A stretch of DNA of 64,000 nt, taken from Streptomyces lacrimifluminis (lineage in GTDB: Bacteria > Actinomycetota > Actinomycetes > Streptomycetales > Streptomycetaceae). Under the pieces are notes generated by a model that worked only from the letters and a program-made list of their open reading frames with translations, searched no databases and was not told the DNA's origin. Location: NCBI RefSeq assembly GCF_014646095.1, contig NZ_BMMU01000026.1, positions 1 to 64,000 on the forward strand. Reading direction: 5' to 3'. A program made the position numbers and the translations under genes. This document shows, one piece after another, positions 1 through 7,297 of the stretch (the first letter of the stretch is position 1; every line of letters begins with the position of its first letter).

Positions 1-1
1 C

Positions 2-355
2 CTGTGGAAGCAGACCCACCCGGACCGGGAACCCGACGCCTGGCTGACCGACGGCCAGGTGATCGAGGCGGCGGGAGCCGAACTGACGGTCCTGCACACG
101 CCCGGACACGCACCGGGTGCGGTCTGCCTCTACGATCCTGGCCTGGGCACCGTCTTCACCGGCGACACCCTCTTCAACGGTGGACCGGGTGCCACCGGCC
201 GCTCCTACTCCCACTTCCCGACGATCATCGACTCGATCCGGGACCGGCTGCTCGCCCTCCCGCCCGAGACGAAGGTCCTCACCGGGCACGGCGACCCCAC
301 CACCATCGGCGCCGAGGCACCGCACCTGGAGGAGTGGATCGCCCGGGGCCACTGA
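2..355 (+). CDS. Metallo-beta-lactamase-fold hydrolase, C-terminal part (partial at left edge)
   Basis: The frame is open from the first bases of the window, so the N-terminus lies outside. The visible 117 residues hold the second half of an MBL fold: the HTPGHAPG segment carries a metal-ligand histidine, FTGDTLF supplies the bridging aspartate, and TGHGDPT near the end supplies the last histidine. The pattern is that of the glyoxalase II-like subfamily (hydroxyacylglutathione hydrolase or persulfide dioxygenase type) rather than antibiotic-hydrolysing enzymes. Substrate cannot be told from this half. The N-terminal HxHxDH motif would lie upstream and is not visible. Confidence 0.85.
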   Translation: MWKQTHPDREPDAWLTDGQVIEAAGAELTVLHTPGHAPGAVCLYDPGLGTVFTGDTLFNGGPGATGRSYSHFPTIIDSIRDRLLALPPETKVLTGHGDPTTIGAEAPHLEEWIARGH

Positions 356-440
356 CGGCCACGGACCCGGACACACCTGTGGGCGCCCACCGTCGCAACG
401 GAGGGGCGCCCACAGGGACCTGCAGAACAGGTAGGTGCGT

Positions 441-1163
441 TCAGGCGGCGACCGGCAGTCCCGGGGTCCGGAAGACCTGTCGGCCGGCGTCCACCGCGAA
501 CACCTCGCAGCCCTTGCGCGCGGCGGCCCACTCGATGCCCTCCGCGCCCATCGCGAACGCCGCCGTCGCCGTGGCGTCCGCCTCGGTGAGGGTGGCGGCG
601 ACGACGGTCAGGCTGAGCAGTCCGGTCGCCGGGCGTCCGGTGCGGCCGTCGAGGATGTGGTCGCCCCGTTCGTACCGGGCGGAGGTCGCCACACCCCCCT
701 CGGTGAGTTCCAGCACCGTGCACAGCTGGTCGGCGTGCTCGGGATGCCGTACCCCGACCCGCCAGGGGCGACCGGCGGCGACCACGTCACCGCCGGCGTT
801 CAGGCAGTACGTCCGTACGCCCGCCGTCGCCAGCAGTTCAGCCGCCCGCTGCACCGCCCAGCCCTTCACCATTGCGCACGGATCCAGGCCCCGGCCGGGC
901 AGTCGTACGTCGAACGCGCCTCTGGTCGCGACCCGGTACTCCTCGCACAGGCCGAGCACCTCGGTGAGGTCCGCACTCAGCTCGCCGGTCTCCAGCTCGC
1001 CCCGGTCGAGGCGGGACACCTCGCTGTCGGCCTTGAAGGGGCTGAACCGCGCGTCGACCTCGTGGAGCCAGGCGAACACGGCGTCCGCCGCCTCCACCGG
1101 GGCGTCCTCGTCGTCGATGAGCAGCGAGATCGGGAACCCCATGATGTGCTCGACGCGCCGCAT
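441..1163 (-). CDS. apbE: ApbE-type FAD:protein FMN transferase
   Basis: This 240-residue protein matches the ApbE family, which moves FMN from FAD onto a Ser/Thr of an exported target. Visible family features are the MGFPIS start, the F-S-x-F segment, the GAFDVR block, the MVKGWAVQ motif, the LNAGGDV segment and the EADATATAAF motif near the C-terminus. It is at the short end of the family and shows no lipoprotein signal, so it may act at the membrane face or be exported another way. It is the last gene of a minus-strand operon, four bases after an FMN-binding protein that carries two flavinylation motifs, which is its obvious substrate. Family assignment is firm; the partner assignment is inference from context. 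Confidence 0.93.
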   Translation of the reverse strand: MRRVEHIMGFPISLLIDDEDAPVEAADAVFAWLHEVDARFSPFKADSEVSRLDRGELETGELSADLTEVLGLCEEYRVATRGAFDVRLPGRGLDPCAMVKGWAVQRAAELLATAGVRTYCLNAGGDVVAAGRPWRVGVRHPEHADQLCTVLELTEGGVATSARYERGDHILDGRTGRPATGLLSLTVVAATLTEADATATAAFAMGAEGIEWAAARKGCEVFAVDAGRQVFRTPGLPVAA

Positions 1164-1167
1164 CCTC

Positions 1168-1896
1168 TCAGCCCTTCGCGTCGATGGCGGCCTGGAGGGA
1201 CTCCTTGTAGCCGTCGCTGGTGATGGTGGCGCCGGAGACGGTGTCGATGTCGGCGCTCTGCGCGGCGAGCGTCTCCTCGATCAGGACCGGTACCGCGGCC
1301 GTGGTCTGCGGGTGGTTCGGCTGCTGGAGCATCTTCACGGACGCGATCGTGTCGCCCTCGAAGGTCACCTCGACCTGGACGGTGCCCTTCTCGGTGTCCA
1401 CGGCGGTCCCCGAAACGACCTTGGACGCGGACTCCGCGGCGGGGGCCGACGTGGACGCGGAGGGCGCCGGGGACGACGCGGCGGAGTCCGCCTGGGAGTC
1501 GATGGCGGCCTGGAGGGACTCCTTGTAGCCGTCGCTGGTGATGGTGGCGCCGGAGACGGTGTCGATGTCGGCGCTCTGCGCGGCCAGCGTCTCCTTGATC
1601 AGGACCGGCACGGCGGCGGTGGTCTGCGGGTGGTTCGGCTGCTTCAGCATCCGCACCGAGGAGATCTTCGAGCCCGCGAACGTCACCTCGACCTGGACGT
1701 CGCCCTTCTCGGTGGTCACGGTGGTACCCGCGACGACCGTGGACGACGAACCGGAGGACCCGGACGAGGAGGTCGAGGACGGCGTCGAGGCGGGGGTGGA
1801 GGCCTCCGAGGACGTGATGCCCAGCGACGGCTCGTAGAGCCAGACGGGGACCAGGCCGGCGATACTCAGGACCAGTACAGGCAGTGCTCGTTTCAC
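1168..1896 (-). CDS. Membrane-anchored protein with two tandem FMN-binding domains
   Basis: The 242-residue protein starts with a basic, hydrophobic export or anchor segment (residues 3-20), then a Ser/Thr-rich linker, then two nearly identical FMN_bind domains (about residues 55-133 and 161-239) joined by a second Ser/Ala-rich linker. Each domain ends in DTVSGATITS, the flavinylation motif of NqrC/RnfG-type domains; by homology FMN would be joined to Thr118 and Thr224. The domains are 106 residues apart in register. It lies between a flavohaem reductase and ApbE with gaps of 10 and 4 bases, so the three are surely one operon. The likely role is an extracytoplasmic electron carrier; the final acceptor is unknown. 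Confidence 0.92.
   Translation of the reverse strand: MKRALPVLVLSIAGLVPVWLYEPSLGITSSEASTPASTPSSTSSSGSSGSSSTVVAGTTVTTEKGDVQVEVTFAGSKISSVRMLKQPNHPQTTAAVPVLIKETLAAQSADIDTVSGATITSDGYKESLQAAIDSQADSAASSPAPSASTSAPAAESASKVVSGTAVDTEKGTVQVEVTFEGDTIASVKMLQQPNHPQTTAAVPVLIEETLAAQSADIDTVSGATITSDGYKESLQAAIDAKG
1180..1734 (-). repeat. Intragenic tandem duplication encoding two FMN_bind domains
   Basis: The DNA of the second FMN-binding domain repeats that of the first with a fixed offset of 318 bases. For example, the stretch beginning gtcgatggcggcctggaggg occurs at 1180 and again at 1498, and the identity continues for close to 100 bases with few changes after that. The domain bodies are almost identical while the two Ser/Ala-rich linkers differ, which indicates a recent duplication or ongoing gene conversion within the gene. 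Confidence 0.9.
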
Positions 1897-1906
1897 GACG
1901 TTCCTC

Positions 1907-3244
1907 TTATCCGGCGAGGCTGAAGCGCTCGAAGTGGGTCTGCGACTTGGGCACGCCCAGCTCCCGCAGGCTGCGCAGCACCGCGTTCATCATGGGCGGC
2001 GGGCCGCACAGGAAGACGTCCCGGTCCGCGATGTCCGGCACCAGCTCGGCCAGCTCGGCCGGGGCCAGCTTGTCGGGGGAGGCCGGGCCGCTCACCAGGT
2101 GCAGCTCGGCGCCCTTGGCGTGCGCGAGGTCCCGCAGCTCCTCGTACAGGACGGCGTCCTGGTCCCTGGCGACGCGGTAGATGACCACGGCGTGGCCCTG
2201 GATCTCCTCCAGCAGCGCGCGGATGGGCGTGACGCCCACACCGCCGGCGATGAGGACGGCCTCCGGCCGGGTGCGGTGCAACGCGGTGAACGCGCCGTAC
2301 GGGCCCTCGGCGAAGACACGGGTGCCCACCGGGATGTGGCGGAGGGCGGCGGTGCCGTCGCCGGCCACCTTCGCGGTGAGCCGCAGCGACCTGCCGTCGG
2401 GCGCCGCCGACAGCGAGAACGGGTTCGCCTGCCACCAGCGGTCCTTGGTCAGGAACCGCCACAGGAAGAACTGGCCGGCGCGGGCGGGCAGCTTGTCGAG
2501 GTCGCGGCCCGTCATGTAGATCGAGACGACGTTGTCGGCCTCGGGGACGACGGCCGAGACACGCAGCTGGTGACGGAGGTTCTTGCGCAGCGGCAGCACC
2601 ACCCGGCCCAGGAACACCGAACCGAGCGCCACGCCCCACAGGGCCCACCAGTACGTGGTGGCGGCGGACGACGAGGTGAACGTCGTCCCGACACCGACCT
2701 GGTGCGTGAACGCCAGGACCACCGCCACGTAGGTGTAGAGGTGGATGAAGTGCCAGGTCTCGTAGGCGAGGCGGCGGCGGGCGTAGCGCGCGGAGACCGC
2801 ACCGATGACCATGATCAGGACCAGGGCGACGATCGCGCGCAGCACGCCCTCGGTGGTCTCGGCCAGCTCCACCAGCTCGGCGACCGGGCCCAAGGACGTG
2901 CCTTCGGCGTAGCCGAAGGTGATGAACACCGCGTGGGCCATCAGCGTCCACAGCAGTCCGAAGCCGACCCAGCGGTGCCAGGAGGTCAGCCGGTCCATGC
3001 CGATGCGATGGTCCAGCCACGGCAGGCGGGCCACCAGCACCAGCTGGAATGCCATGACCAGGGCGCCGTAGAGCCCGGCGAGCCGGCCCAGCACGATCAG
3101 CGCGTTCGACGCGAACCCGGCCTGGAAGAAGAAGACGGTCACGACCGCCACATTGGCGGCCAGTACGGCGTACAGGCCGGTGCGGGCCACCACTCTGGGC
3201 CGTATCGCCGTGGGGGGCGCGTAAGGCGATTGGACGGTCGTCAC
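1907..3244 (-). CDS. Ferric reductase-like membrane flavohaem oxidoreductase
   Basis: A 445-residue protein with about six membrane helices in the first half, containing histidines (HRWVG, AHAVF, HFIHLYTY) fitting bis-haem binding of the ferric reductase-like family. The cytosolic half is a ferredoxin-NADP reductase module: NPFSLS for FAD binding, GGVGVTPIRAL and VFLCGPPPMM for NAD(P)H binding. I place the start at a GTG preceded by AAGGAG eight bases upstream; an ATG 13 codons earlier has no ribosome-binding site. It is the first gene of the operon with the FMN-binding protein and ApbE. It probably moves electrons from NAD(P)H through FAD and haem to the extracytoplasmic flavins. The natural acceptor (iron, quinone, sulfoxide or other) is not known. 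Confidence 0.9.
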   Translation of the reverse strand: MTTVQSPYAPPTAIRPRVVARTGLYAVLAANVAVVTVFFFQAGFASNALIVLGRLAGLYGALVMAFQLVLVARLPWLDHRIGMDRLTSWHRWVGFGLLWTLMAHAVFITFGYAEGTSLGPVAELVELAETTEGVLRAIVALVLIMVIGAVSARYARRRLAYETWHFIHLYTYVAVVLAFTHQVGVGTTFTSSSAATTYWWALWGVALGSVFLGRVVLPLRKNLRHQLRVSAVVPEADNVVSIYMTGRDLDKLPARAGQFFLWRFLTKDRWWQANPFSLSAAPDGRSLRLTAKVAGDGTAALRHIPVGTRVFAEGPYGAFTALHRTRPEAVLIAGGVGVTPIRALLEEIQGHAVVIYRVARDQDAVLYEELRDLAHAKGAELHLVSGPASPDKLAPAELAELVPDIADRDVFLCGPPPMMNAVLRSLRELGVPKSQTHFERFSLAG

Positions 3245-3293
3245 GGACAGTGCTCCTTGATCGGGTCCGGGGAGACCGAGCATGACCGACGGT

Positions 3294-3315
3294 AGCTGTC
3301 GTTGAGCTGTCGTTG
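3294..3315 (+). repeat. Two perfect 11-bp direct repeats, candidate response-regulator box
   Basis: AGCTGTCGTTG occurs twice head to tail with no gap, between the divergent flavohaem operon and the two-component genes. OmpR/PhoB-type regulators, like the one encoded at 3395, usually bind paired direct repeats spaced about 11 bases. This makes the pair a candidate operator controlling one or both operons. The link is inference. Confidence 0.55.
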
Positions 3316-3394
3316 GACTTTCAAGTTGTTATCGATCTCGCGCAGGGAGGGGGAGAGCTGTGACGCCGGAAGCGGCGTGCAGCACTATGAGCAC

Positions 3395-4093
3395 GTGGAA
3401 AAAGTACGACTTCTCGTTGTGGACGACGATCCGCCCATCGCCGACCTGGTCGCGACGGTCGCCCGCTACGAGGGCTGGGAGGCGGTCACCGCGTACTCCG
3501 GGGAGGAGGCGCTGAGCAGGGCCGCCGAGTTCCATCCGGACATCGTGGTGCTCGACCTGATGCTCCCTGGCCTCGACGGCTTCGCCGTGCTCGACCGGCT
3601 GCGGCTGTCGGGCACGATGGTGCCCGTGGTCTTCCTCACCGCCCGCGACGGAGTCGCCGACCGGGTCGCGGGGCTCACCCGGGGCGGCGACGACTACCTG
3701 GTCAAACCCTTCGCCGTGGAGGAACTGATGGCCCGGCTGCGGACCGTGCTGCGCCGCAGCGCGGGCCCCGCCTTCCAGCGGTCCGTGCTCCGGGTGGCCG
3801 ACCTGACGATGGACGAGGACACCCGCGAGGTCCGCCGCGGCGACAAACGGCTCACCCTCACCCCGACCGAGTACGAGGTGCTGCGCTACCTGATGCGCAA
3901 GTCCCCGACCGTGCTCACCAAGGCACAGATCCTCGACCACGTCTGGGAGTACGGCTTCGGCGGCCGTTCCAACGTCGTGGAACTGGTCGTCAGCCGGCTG
4001 CGCCGCAAGCTCGACGATCCCGACGAGCACGACGAACCCCTGATCCACACCGTGCGGGGCGTCGGCTACGTGGTCCGGCAGGTCGGCGCGTGA
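3395..4093 (+). CDS. OmpR/PhoB-family response regulator
   Basis: The 232-residue protein has a receiver domain with acidic pocket VVDDD, phospho-acceptor Asp54 (VVLDLMLPGLDG) and the conserved Lys in LVKPF. It is followed by a winged-helix DNA-binding domain with the typical LTPTEYEVLRYL start and SNVVELVVSRLRRKL recognition region. The frame stays open to a TTG at 3302, but that extension contains a TTA codon and no receiver sequence, so the GTG at 3395 (VEKVRLLVVDDD) is preferred. The stop overlaps the start of the next gene, a histidine kinase, so they form one two-component system. Its targets may be the divergent flavin-electron-transfer operon. Confidence 0.93.
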   Translation: MEKVRLLVVDDDPPIADLVATVARYEGWEAVTAYSGEEALSRAAEFHPDIVVLDLMLPGLDGFAVLDRLRLSGTMVPVVFLTARDGVADRVAGLTRGGDDYLVKPFAVEELMARLRTVLRRSAGPAFQRSVLRVADLTMDEDTREVRRGDKRLTLTPTEYEVLRYLMRKSPTVLTKAQILDHVWEYGFGGRSNVVELVVSRLRRKLDDPDEHDEPLIHTVRGVGYVVRQVGA

Positions 4094-5556
4094 TCCGCCG
4101 CTGCCGGGACAACTACCGCAGGCTGCGGCTGGGCACGCGGCTGGCGCTGGGCATGGGCGTTCTGTCGCTGGTCGTGTTCGCCGTCGTCGGCATGGCGCTG
4201 TCCACGTACATGCGGGAGTACCTGGAACGCCAGCTCAGCGACCAGATGAAGCTCGTCCAGGTCACCCAGTCCAAGGACGTCATGGACTACGGCAGCGTGC
4301 AGGGGAAGCCGTACTACGGCTGGTACACCGCCTCGTACGCGGTGTCCGGCAGTAGGCCCGTACTCCGCGAGCCCGCCGACGTGCCGAAGGACTCCGCCGA
4401 ACTCCTCGCCACCGCCGAGACCGTGCGCGCCACCGACACCGACCCCGTCCTGCGCACCGCGCGCATCGACGGGGAGGCCTACCGGCTGCGCGCCTGCGAG
4501 GTCGTGGACGGGGTCGTCCTGGTCACCGCCGCGCCCATGGACGACATCGAGGACACCATGGACCAGCTGGTCACGGTCCAGGTCGTCGCCTTCGCGCTCG
4601 CCCTGCTGGGCCTCGTGGTCCTCGGCCGTGCGGTGCTGCGACGCGGTCTCAGGCCCCTCAGCGACATGGCCCACACCGCCCGTGGCATCACCTCGCACGA
4701 CTTCACCGACTCCGCCCGGCTGCCCGTACGCGCCGACCGGGGCAACGCCGGCCCGGAGGTCGAGGAGCTGCGCACCGCGTTCAACACCATGCTCGAACAC
4801 ATCGACGACTCGCTCGCCGTGCGCACGGAGGCCGAACAGCGCCTGCGCCGCTTCGTCGCCGACGCCTCGCACGAGCTGCGAACCCCCTTGATGTCGGTAC
4901 GGGGCTATGCGGACCTGTTCCAGTACGCCGCCGCCAACGAGCCCGGCGAACGGGACCGGCACCTGGCCCGGCTGCGTGCCGAGGCGGCCCGGATGGGTGT
5001 CCTGCTCGACGACCTGCTGCTGCTCGCCCGGCTGGACGCGGCCCAGGTCGAGACACCGCTGCGCCCGGAGCGCGCCGACCTGGTGGACCTGGCCGGCCAG
5101 GCGGCGGACGCCTTCCGCGCGGGCCACCCGGAGCATCCGCTGACGCTGACGGCGGCCCCGAAGGAACTGTTGCTGCGTCTCGACCCGCTGCGTATCCGGC
5201 AGGTCCTGGACAACCTGCTGACCAACGCGGCGGTGCACACGCCCGCCGGCACCGCGGTGTCCTTGGACGTGACCGTCGACAAGGGCGACAAGGGCACCGA
5301 CAGCTACGCGGTGGTCCGGGTCGCCGACGCCGGCCCCGGCATCCCGGCCGCCGACCAGGACCGGGTCTTCGACCGCTTCTACCGCGTCGACAAGGCCCGC
5401 AGCCGCGACCGGGGCGGCAGCGGCCTCGGCCTCGCGGTCGCGCTGTCGCTGGCCCGGGCGCACGGCGGCACCCTCGACCTGACCAGCGGCCCCGGCTGCA
5501 CCGCCTTCACCCTGCGCTTCCCGCTCGACAGGACGGACGGGCCGCCGAACAGCTGA
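4090..5556 (+). CDS. Membrane sensor histidine kinase
   Basis: A 488-residue kinase starting at a GTG that overlaps the stop of the response regulator gene (GTGA), so the pair is translationally coupled. Order: first membrane helix at about residues 17-40, an extracytoplasmic sensor loop of about 115 residues, second helix at about 160-183, HAMP linker, dimerisation domain with DASHELRTPL (phospho-His261), then the ATPase domain with DNLLTNA, DAGPGIP and GGSGLGLAV boxes. The sensor loop resembles no domain I can name. Cell location is the cytoplasmic membrane. The neighbouring operon suggests a redox, flavin or metal signal, but the sequence does not show which. Confidence 0.94.
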   Translation: MIRRCRDNYRRLRLGTRLALGMGVLSLVVFAVVGMALSTYMREYLERQLSDQMKLVQVTQSKDVMDYGSVQGKPYYGWYTASYAVSGSRPVLREPADVPKDSAELLATAETVRATDTDPVLRTARIDGEAYRLRACEVVDGVVLVTAAPMDDIEDTMDQLVTVQVVAFALALLGLVVLGRAVLRRGLRPLSDMAHTARGITSHDFTDSARLPVRADRGNAGPEVEELRTAFNTMLEHIDDSLAVRTEAEQRLRRFVADASHELRTPLMSVRGYADLFQYAAANEPGERDRHLARLRAEAARMGVLLDDLLLLARLDAAQVETPLRPERADLVDLAGQAADAFRAGHPEHPLTLTAAPKELLLRLDPLRIRQVLDNLLTNAAVHTPAGTAVSLDVTVDKGDKGTDSYAVVRVADAGPGIPAADQDRVFDRFYRVDKARSRDRGGSGLGLAVALSLARAHGGTLDLTSGPGCTAFTLRFPLDRTDGPPNS

Positions 5557-5574
5557 ACAGCTGGACAGGAACGC

Positions 5575-5628
5575 GAACCGAACGACCCAACTGAACAGAA
5601 CGACCCGACCGAACAGAACGACTCAGTC
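5575..5628 (+). repeat. Three degenerate 18-bp tandem repeats
   Basis: Units begin GAACCGAACGACC (5575), GAACAGAACGACC (5593) and GAACAGAACGACT (5611), each 18 bases apart, with looser GAACAG copies just before. They fill the gap between the kinase gene and the next gene. They do not form an obvious hairpin. Function unknown; slippage or a protein-binding array are both possible. Confidence 0.7.
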
Positions 5629-5668
5629 CGAACGGCTCAGCACGGACGATCTGAGGAGACCCCCCACT

Positions 5669-6325
5669 GTGAACGTACTGATCGTTTTCGCCCATCCCGA
5701 ACTCTGCTCCTTCAACGGAGCGTTGAAGGTCAGAGCCGTGGACGTCCTGAAGCAGGCCGGGCACGAGGTCGTGGTCAGCGACCTTTACCGGCTCGGCTGG
5801 AAGGCCGCCCTCGACGCCGACGACTTCCCCGGAGCCTGGACCGACCCCGATTTCCTGGACGTCTCCGCCGAGCAGGAACGCGTGTCGGCGGCGCACGAGA
5901 CCCCGCCCGACGTCCTCGCAGAGCAGGAAAAGGTCGCCCGGTGCGATCTGATGATCCTCCAGTTCCCGCTGTGGTGGTCCGGCATGCCGGCCATCCTCAA
6001 GGGCTGGGTCGACCGCACCATGGCCCGCGGCTTCGCCTACGCGGAGGGACGTGCCTACGACTCCGGCCCACTCAGAGGCAGACGCGCCCTGGTGTGCACG
6101 ACCACCGGCACCCCCTCCGGTCTGTACGGCTCCCACGGCACCGACGACGACCTGGACCGCGCCCTCTGGCCCATCCAGCACGGCATACTCGGCTGCCTCG
6201 GCTTCGAGGTCCTCCCGCCGTTCGTGGCCCGTGCCCCGGGCGAGGCGTCGGCGAAGCAGCGTGAGGAGTACCTCACGGAGTACGCCGAACGCCTGCTGGC
6301 CGAGGCCGACACCGAACCGCGTTGA
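5669..6325 (+). CDS. Flavodoxin-fold NAD(P)H oxidoreductase (NQO/KefF family)
   Basis: The 218-residue protein belongs to the flavodoxin-like quinone reductase family. The start VLIVFAHPELCSFNGALK is the FMN phosphate-binding region, FPLWWSGMPAILKGWVDR is the central signature, and TTTGTP with YGSHGTDDD follow in the usual order. These soluble FMN enzymes reduce quinones, azo dyes or nitro compounds with NAD(P)H in two-electron steps. The GTG start follows a TGAGGAG ribosome-binding site. It lies 112 bases after the sensor kinase on the same strand. Being next to a flavin-dependent electron-transfer operon, it may belong to the same redox response; this is inference. Confidence 0.9.
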   Translation: MNVLIVFAHPELCSFNGALKVRAVDVLKQAGHEVVVSDLYRLGWKAALDADDFPGAWTDPDFLDVSAEQERVSAAHETPPDVLAEQEKVARCDLMILQFPLWWSGMPAILKGWVDRTMARGFAYAEGRAYDSGPLRGRRALVCTTTGTPSGLYGSHGTDDDLDRALWPIQHGILGCLGFEVLPPFVARAPGEASAKQREEYLTEYAERLLAEADTEPR

Positions 6326-6681
6326 GGGGTGAGGCCACCTGGGACGACTCCAGGAGCCGCTCGGCCGACGGCGCCGAAAGACGAGGCGGGGGAGCAGGCC
6401 CTGACCGGGCGTCCCCGATCCGCAGTCGCCCAGGACCGGACGCGGCCTCAGAAGAGCTCGGGCGTCGGCCGCACCGATACGTGAGCAGCCGTACCGGAGT
6501 CCGCACGCGGGCCGGCGGGAGGCGCGCCACGTGGGTACGGTCCCGCGCCGATCGGACGGGTCGGCCCAGGGGAGGGGTGAGGCGCTCTCGCAGCAGGCGA
6601 GCACCTGGGCGATCGTCGTCGCCGACGCGATGAGCATCCGCACCGCGCGGAGGCCAGCGCGTACCTCAACTCCCGTACGGG
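6326..6681. other. Gene-free stretch of 356 bases
   Basis: Open frames here lack ribosome-binding sites and resemble no protein family. The two flanking genes converge on this gap, so it is a 3' region. Apart from the hairpin at its right edge I see nothing specific. Confidence 0.6.
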
Positions 6682-6694
6682 CTAAACCCGTACG
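6674..6694 (-). terminator. Hairpin carrying the stop codon of the TetR gene in its loop
   Basis: CGTACGGG and CCCGTACG form a perfect 8-bp stem around a 5-base loop that contains the TAG stop of the minus-strand TetR gene. No T-run follows, as is common in high-GC actinomycetes. It probably acts as a terminator or a 3'-end stabiliser. Confidence 0.55.
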
Positions 6695-7275
6695 AGGGCG
6701 GCCACGTGGCCGGTGACCATGTCGAGGATCTCCGCGCAGGCCTTCTCGTCGCCGAGGGCCAGGAAGTTGAGCGTCAACCCGTCCGTCACCGTGGCCAGAT
6801 AGCGGGCCAACACCGGGACGGGCACGCTCAGTTCGAAGCCCATGGTCTCGCGCAGCTGCTCCAGCAGTTGGGCGTACGTGTCGGCGTACAGCTCGTACTG
6901 CCGACGGGCCAGATGTGCGAACCCCGGCTCACGCAGGGCGTACTGGGTGAGTTCGTACGTCAGCATGTGCTCACCCGGGTGGGCGGCAACGTGGTCCCAG
7001 TACGCCCTGAAGCCCGCCCGGATGGTCTCCTGAAGGGTGTCCTGCGGCTGGATCGCCTCGCGCACCACACCGACGTAGTGGTCCATGATCGTGGTGATGA
7101 CCGACTCGATCAGGGCCTGCTTGGAGTCGAAGCAGTAGTGGAAGACGCTCAGCGACACGCCGGCCTCCGCCGCGATGGACCGGGTCGTCGTCCTGGGGAC
7201 GCCGTCCCGGGTCATCGCGCGGATGGCCGCCTCGGTCAGCTGCCGGCGCCGCTCGGCCGACGGCTTGCGTGCCAT
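6682..7275 (-). CDS. TetR-family transcriptional regulator
   Basis: 197 residues. The N-terminal TetR helix-turn-helix is plain: RRRQLTEAAIRAMTRDGV, then TTTRSIAAEAGVSLSVFHYCFDSKQALIESV. The C-terminal ligand domain is typical in length. The ATG chosen has GGGGGAG just upstream; the open frame extends 110 codons further but into the end of the preceding gene. It lies 22 bases after the secreted peptidase gene on the same strand, so the two are probably co-transcribed and the regulator may respond to that pathway. Ligand unknown. Confidence 0.92.
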   Translation of the reverse strand: MARKPSAERRRQLTEAAIRAMTRDGVPRTTTRSIAAEAGVSLSVFHYCFDSKQALIESVITTIMDHYVGVVREAIQPQDTLQETIRAGFRAYWDHVAAHPGEHMLTYELTQYALREPGFAHLARRQYELYADTYAQLLEQLRETMGFELSVPVPVLARYLATVTDGLTLNFLALGDEKACAEILDMVTGHVAALVRV

Positions 7276-7297
7276 GAACTCCCCCTGGGTACGGAAC

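Noticed and set aside
4..1923. A 639-codon open frame on the plus strand over apbE and the FMN-binding gene
   Set aside because: It runs antisense to two genes with clear family motifs; the translation is low-complexity and matches nothing. High GC creates long antisense frames in this genome.
3302..3394. TTG start for the response regulator, 31 codons earlier
   Set aside because: The extension contains a TTA codon, lacks receiver-domain sequence and would include the direct-repeat region; GTG 3395 fits the family start.
5575..5628. A CRISPR-like array
   Set aside because: Repeats are only 18 bases, directly adjacent without unique spacers, and no cas genes are present.
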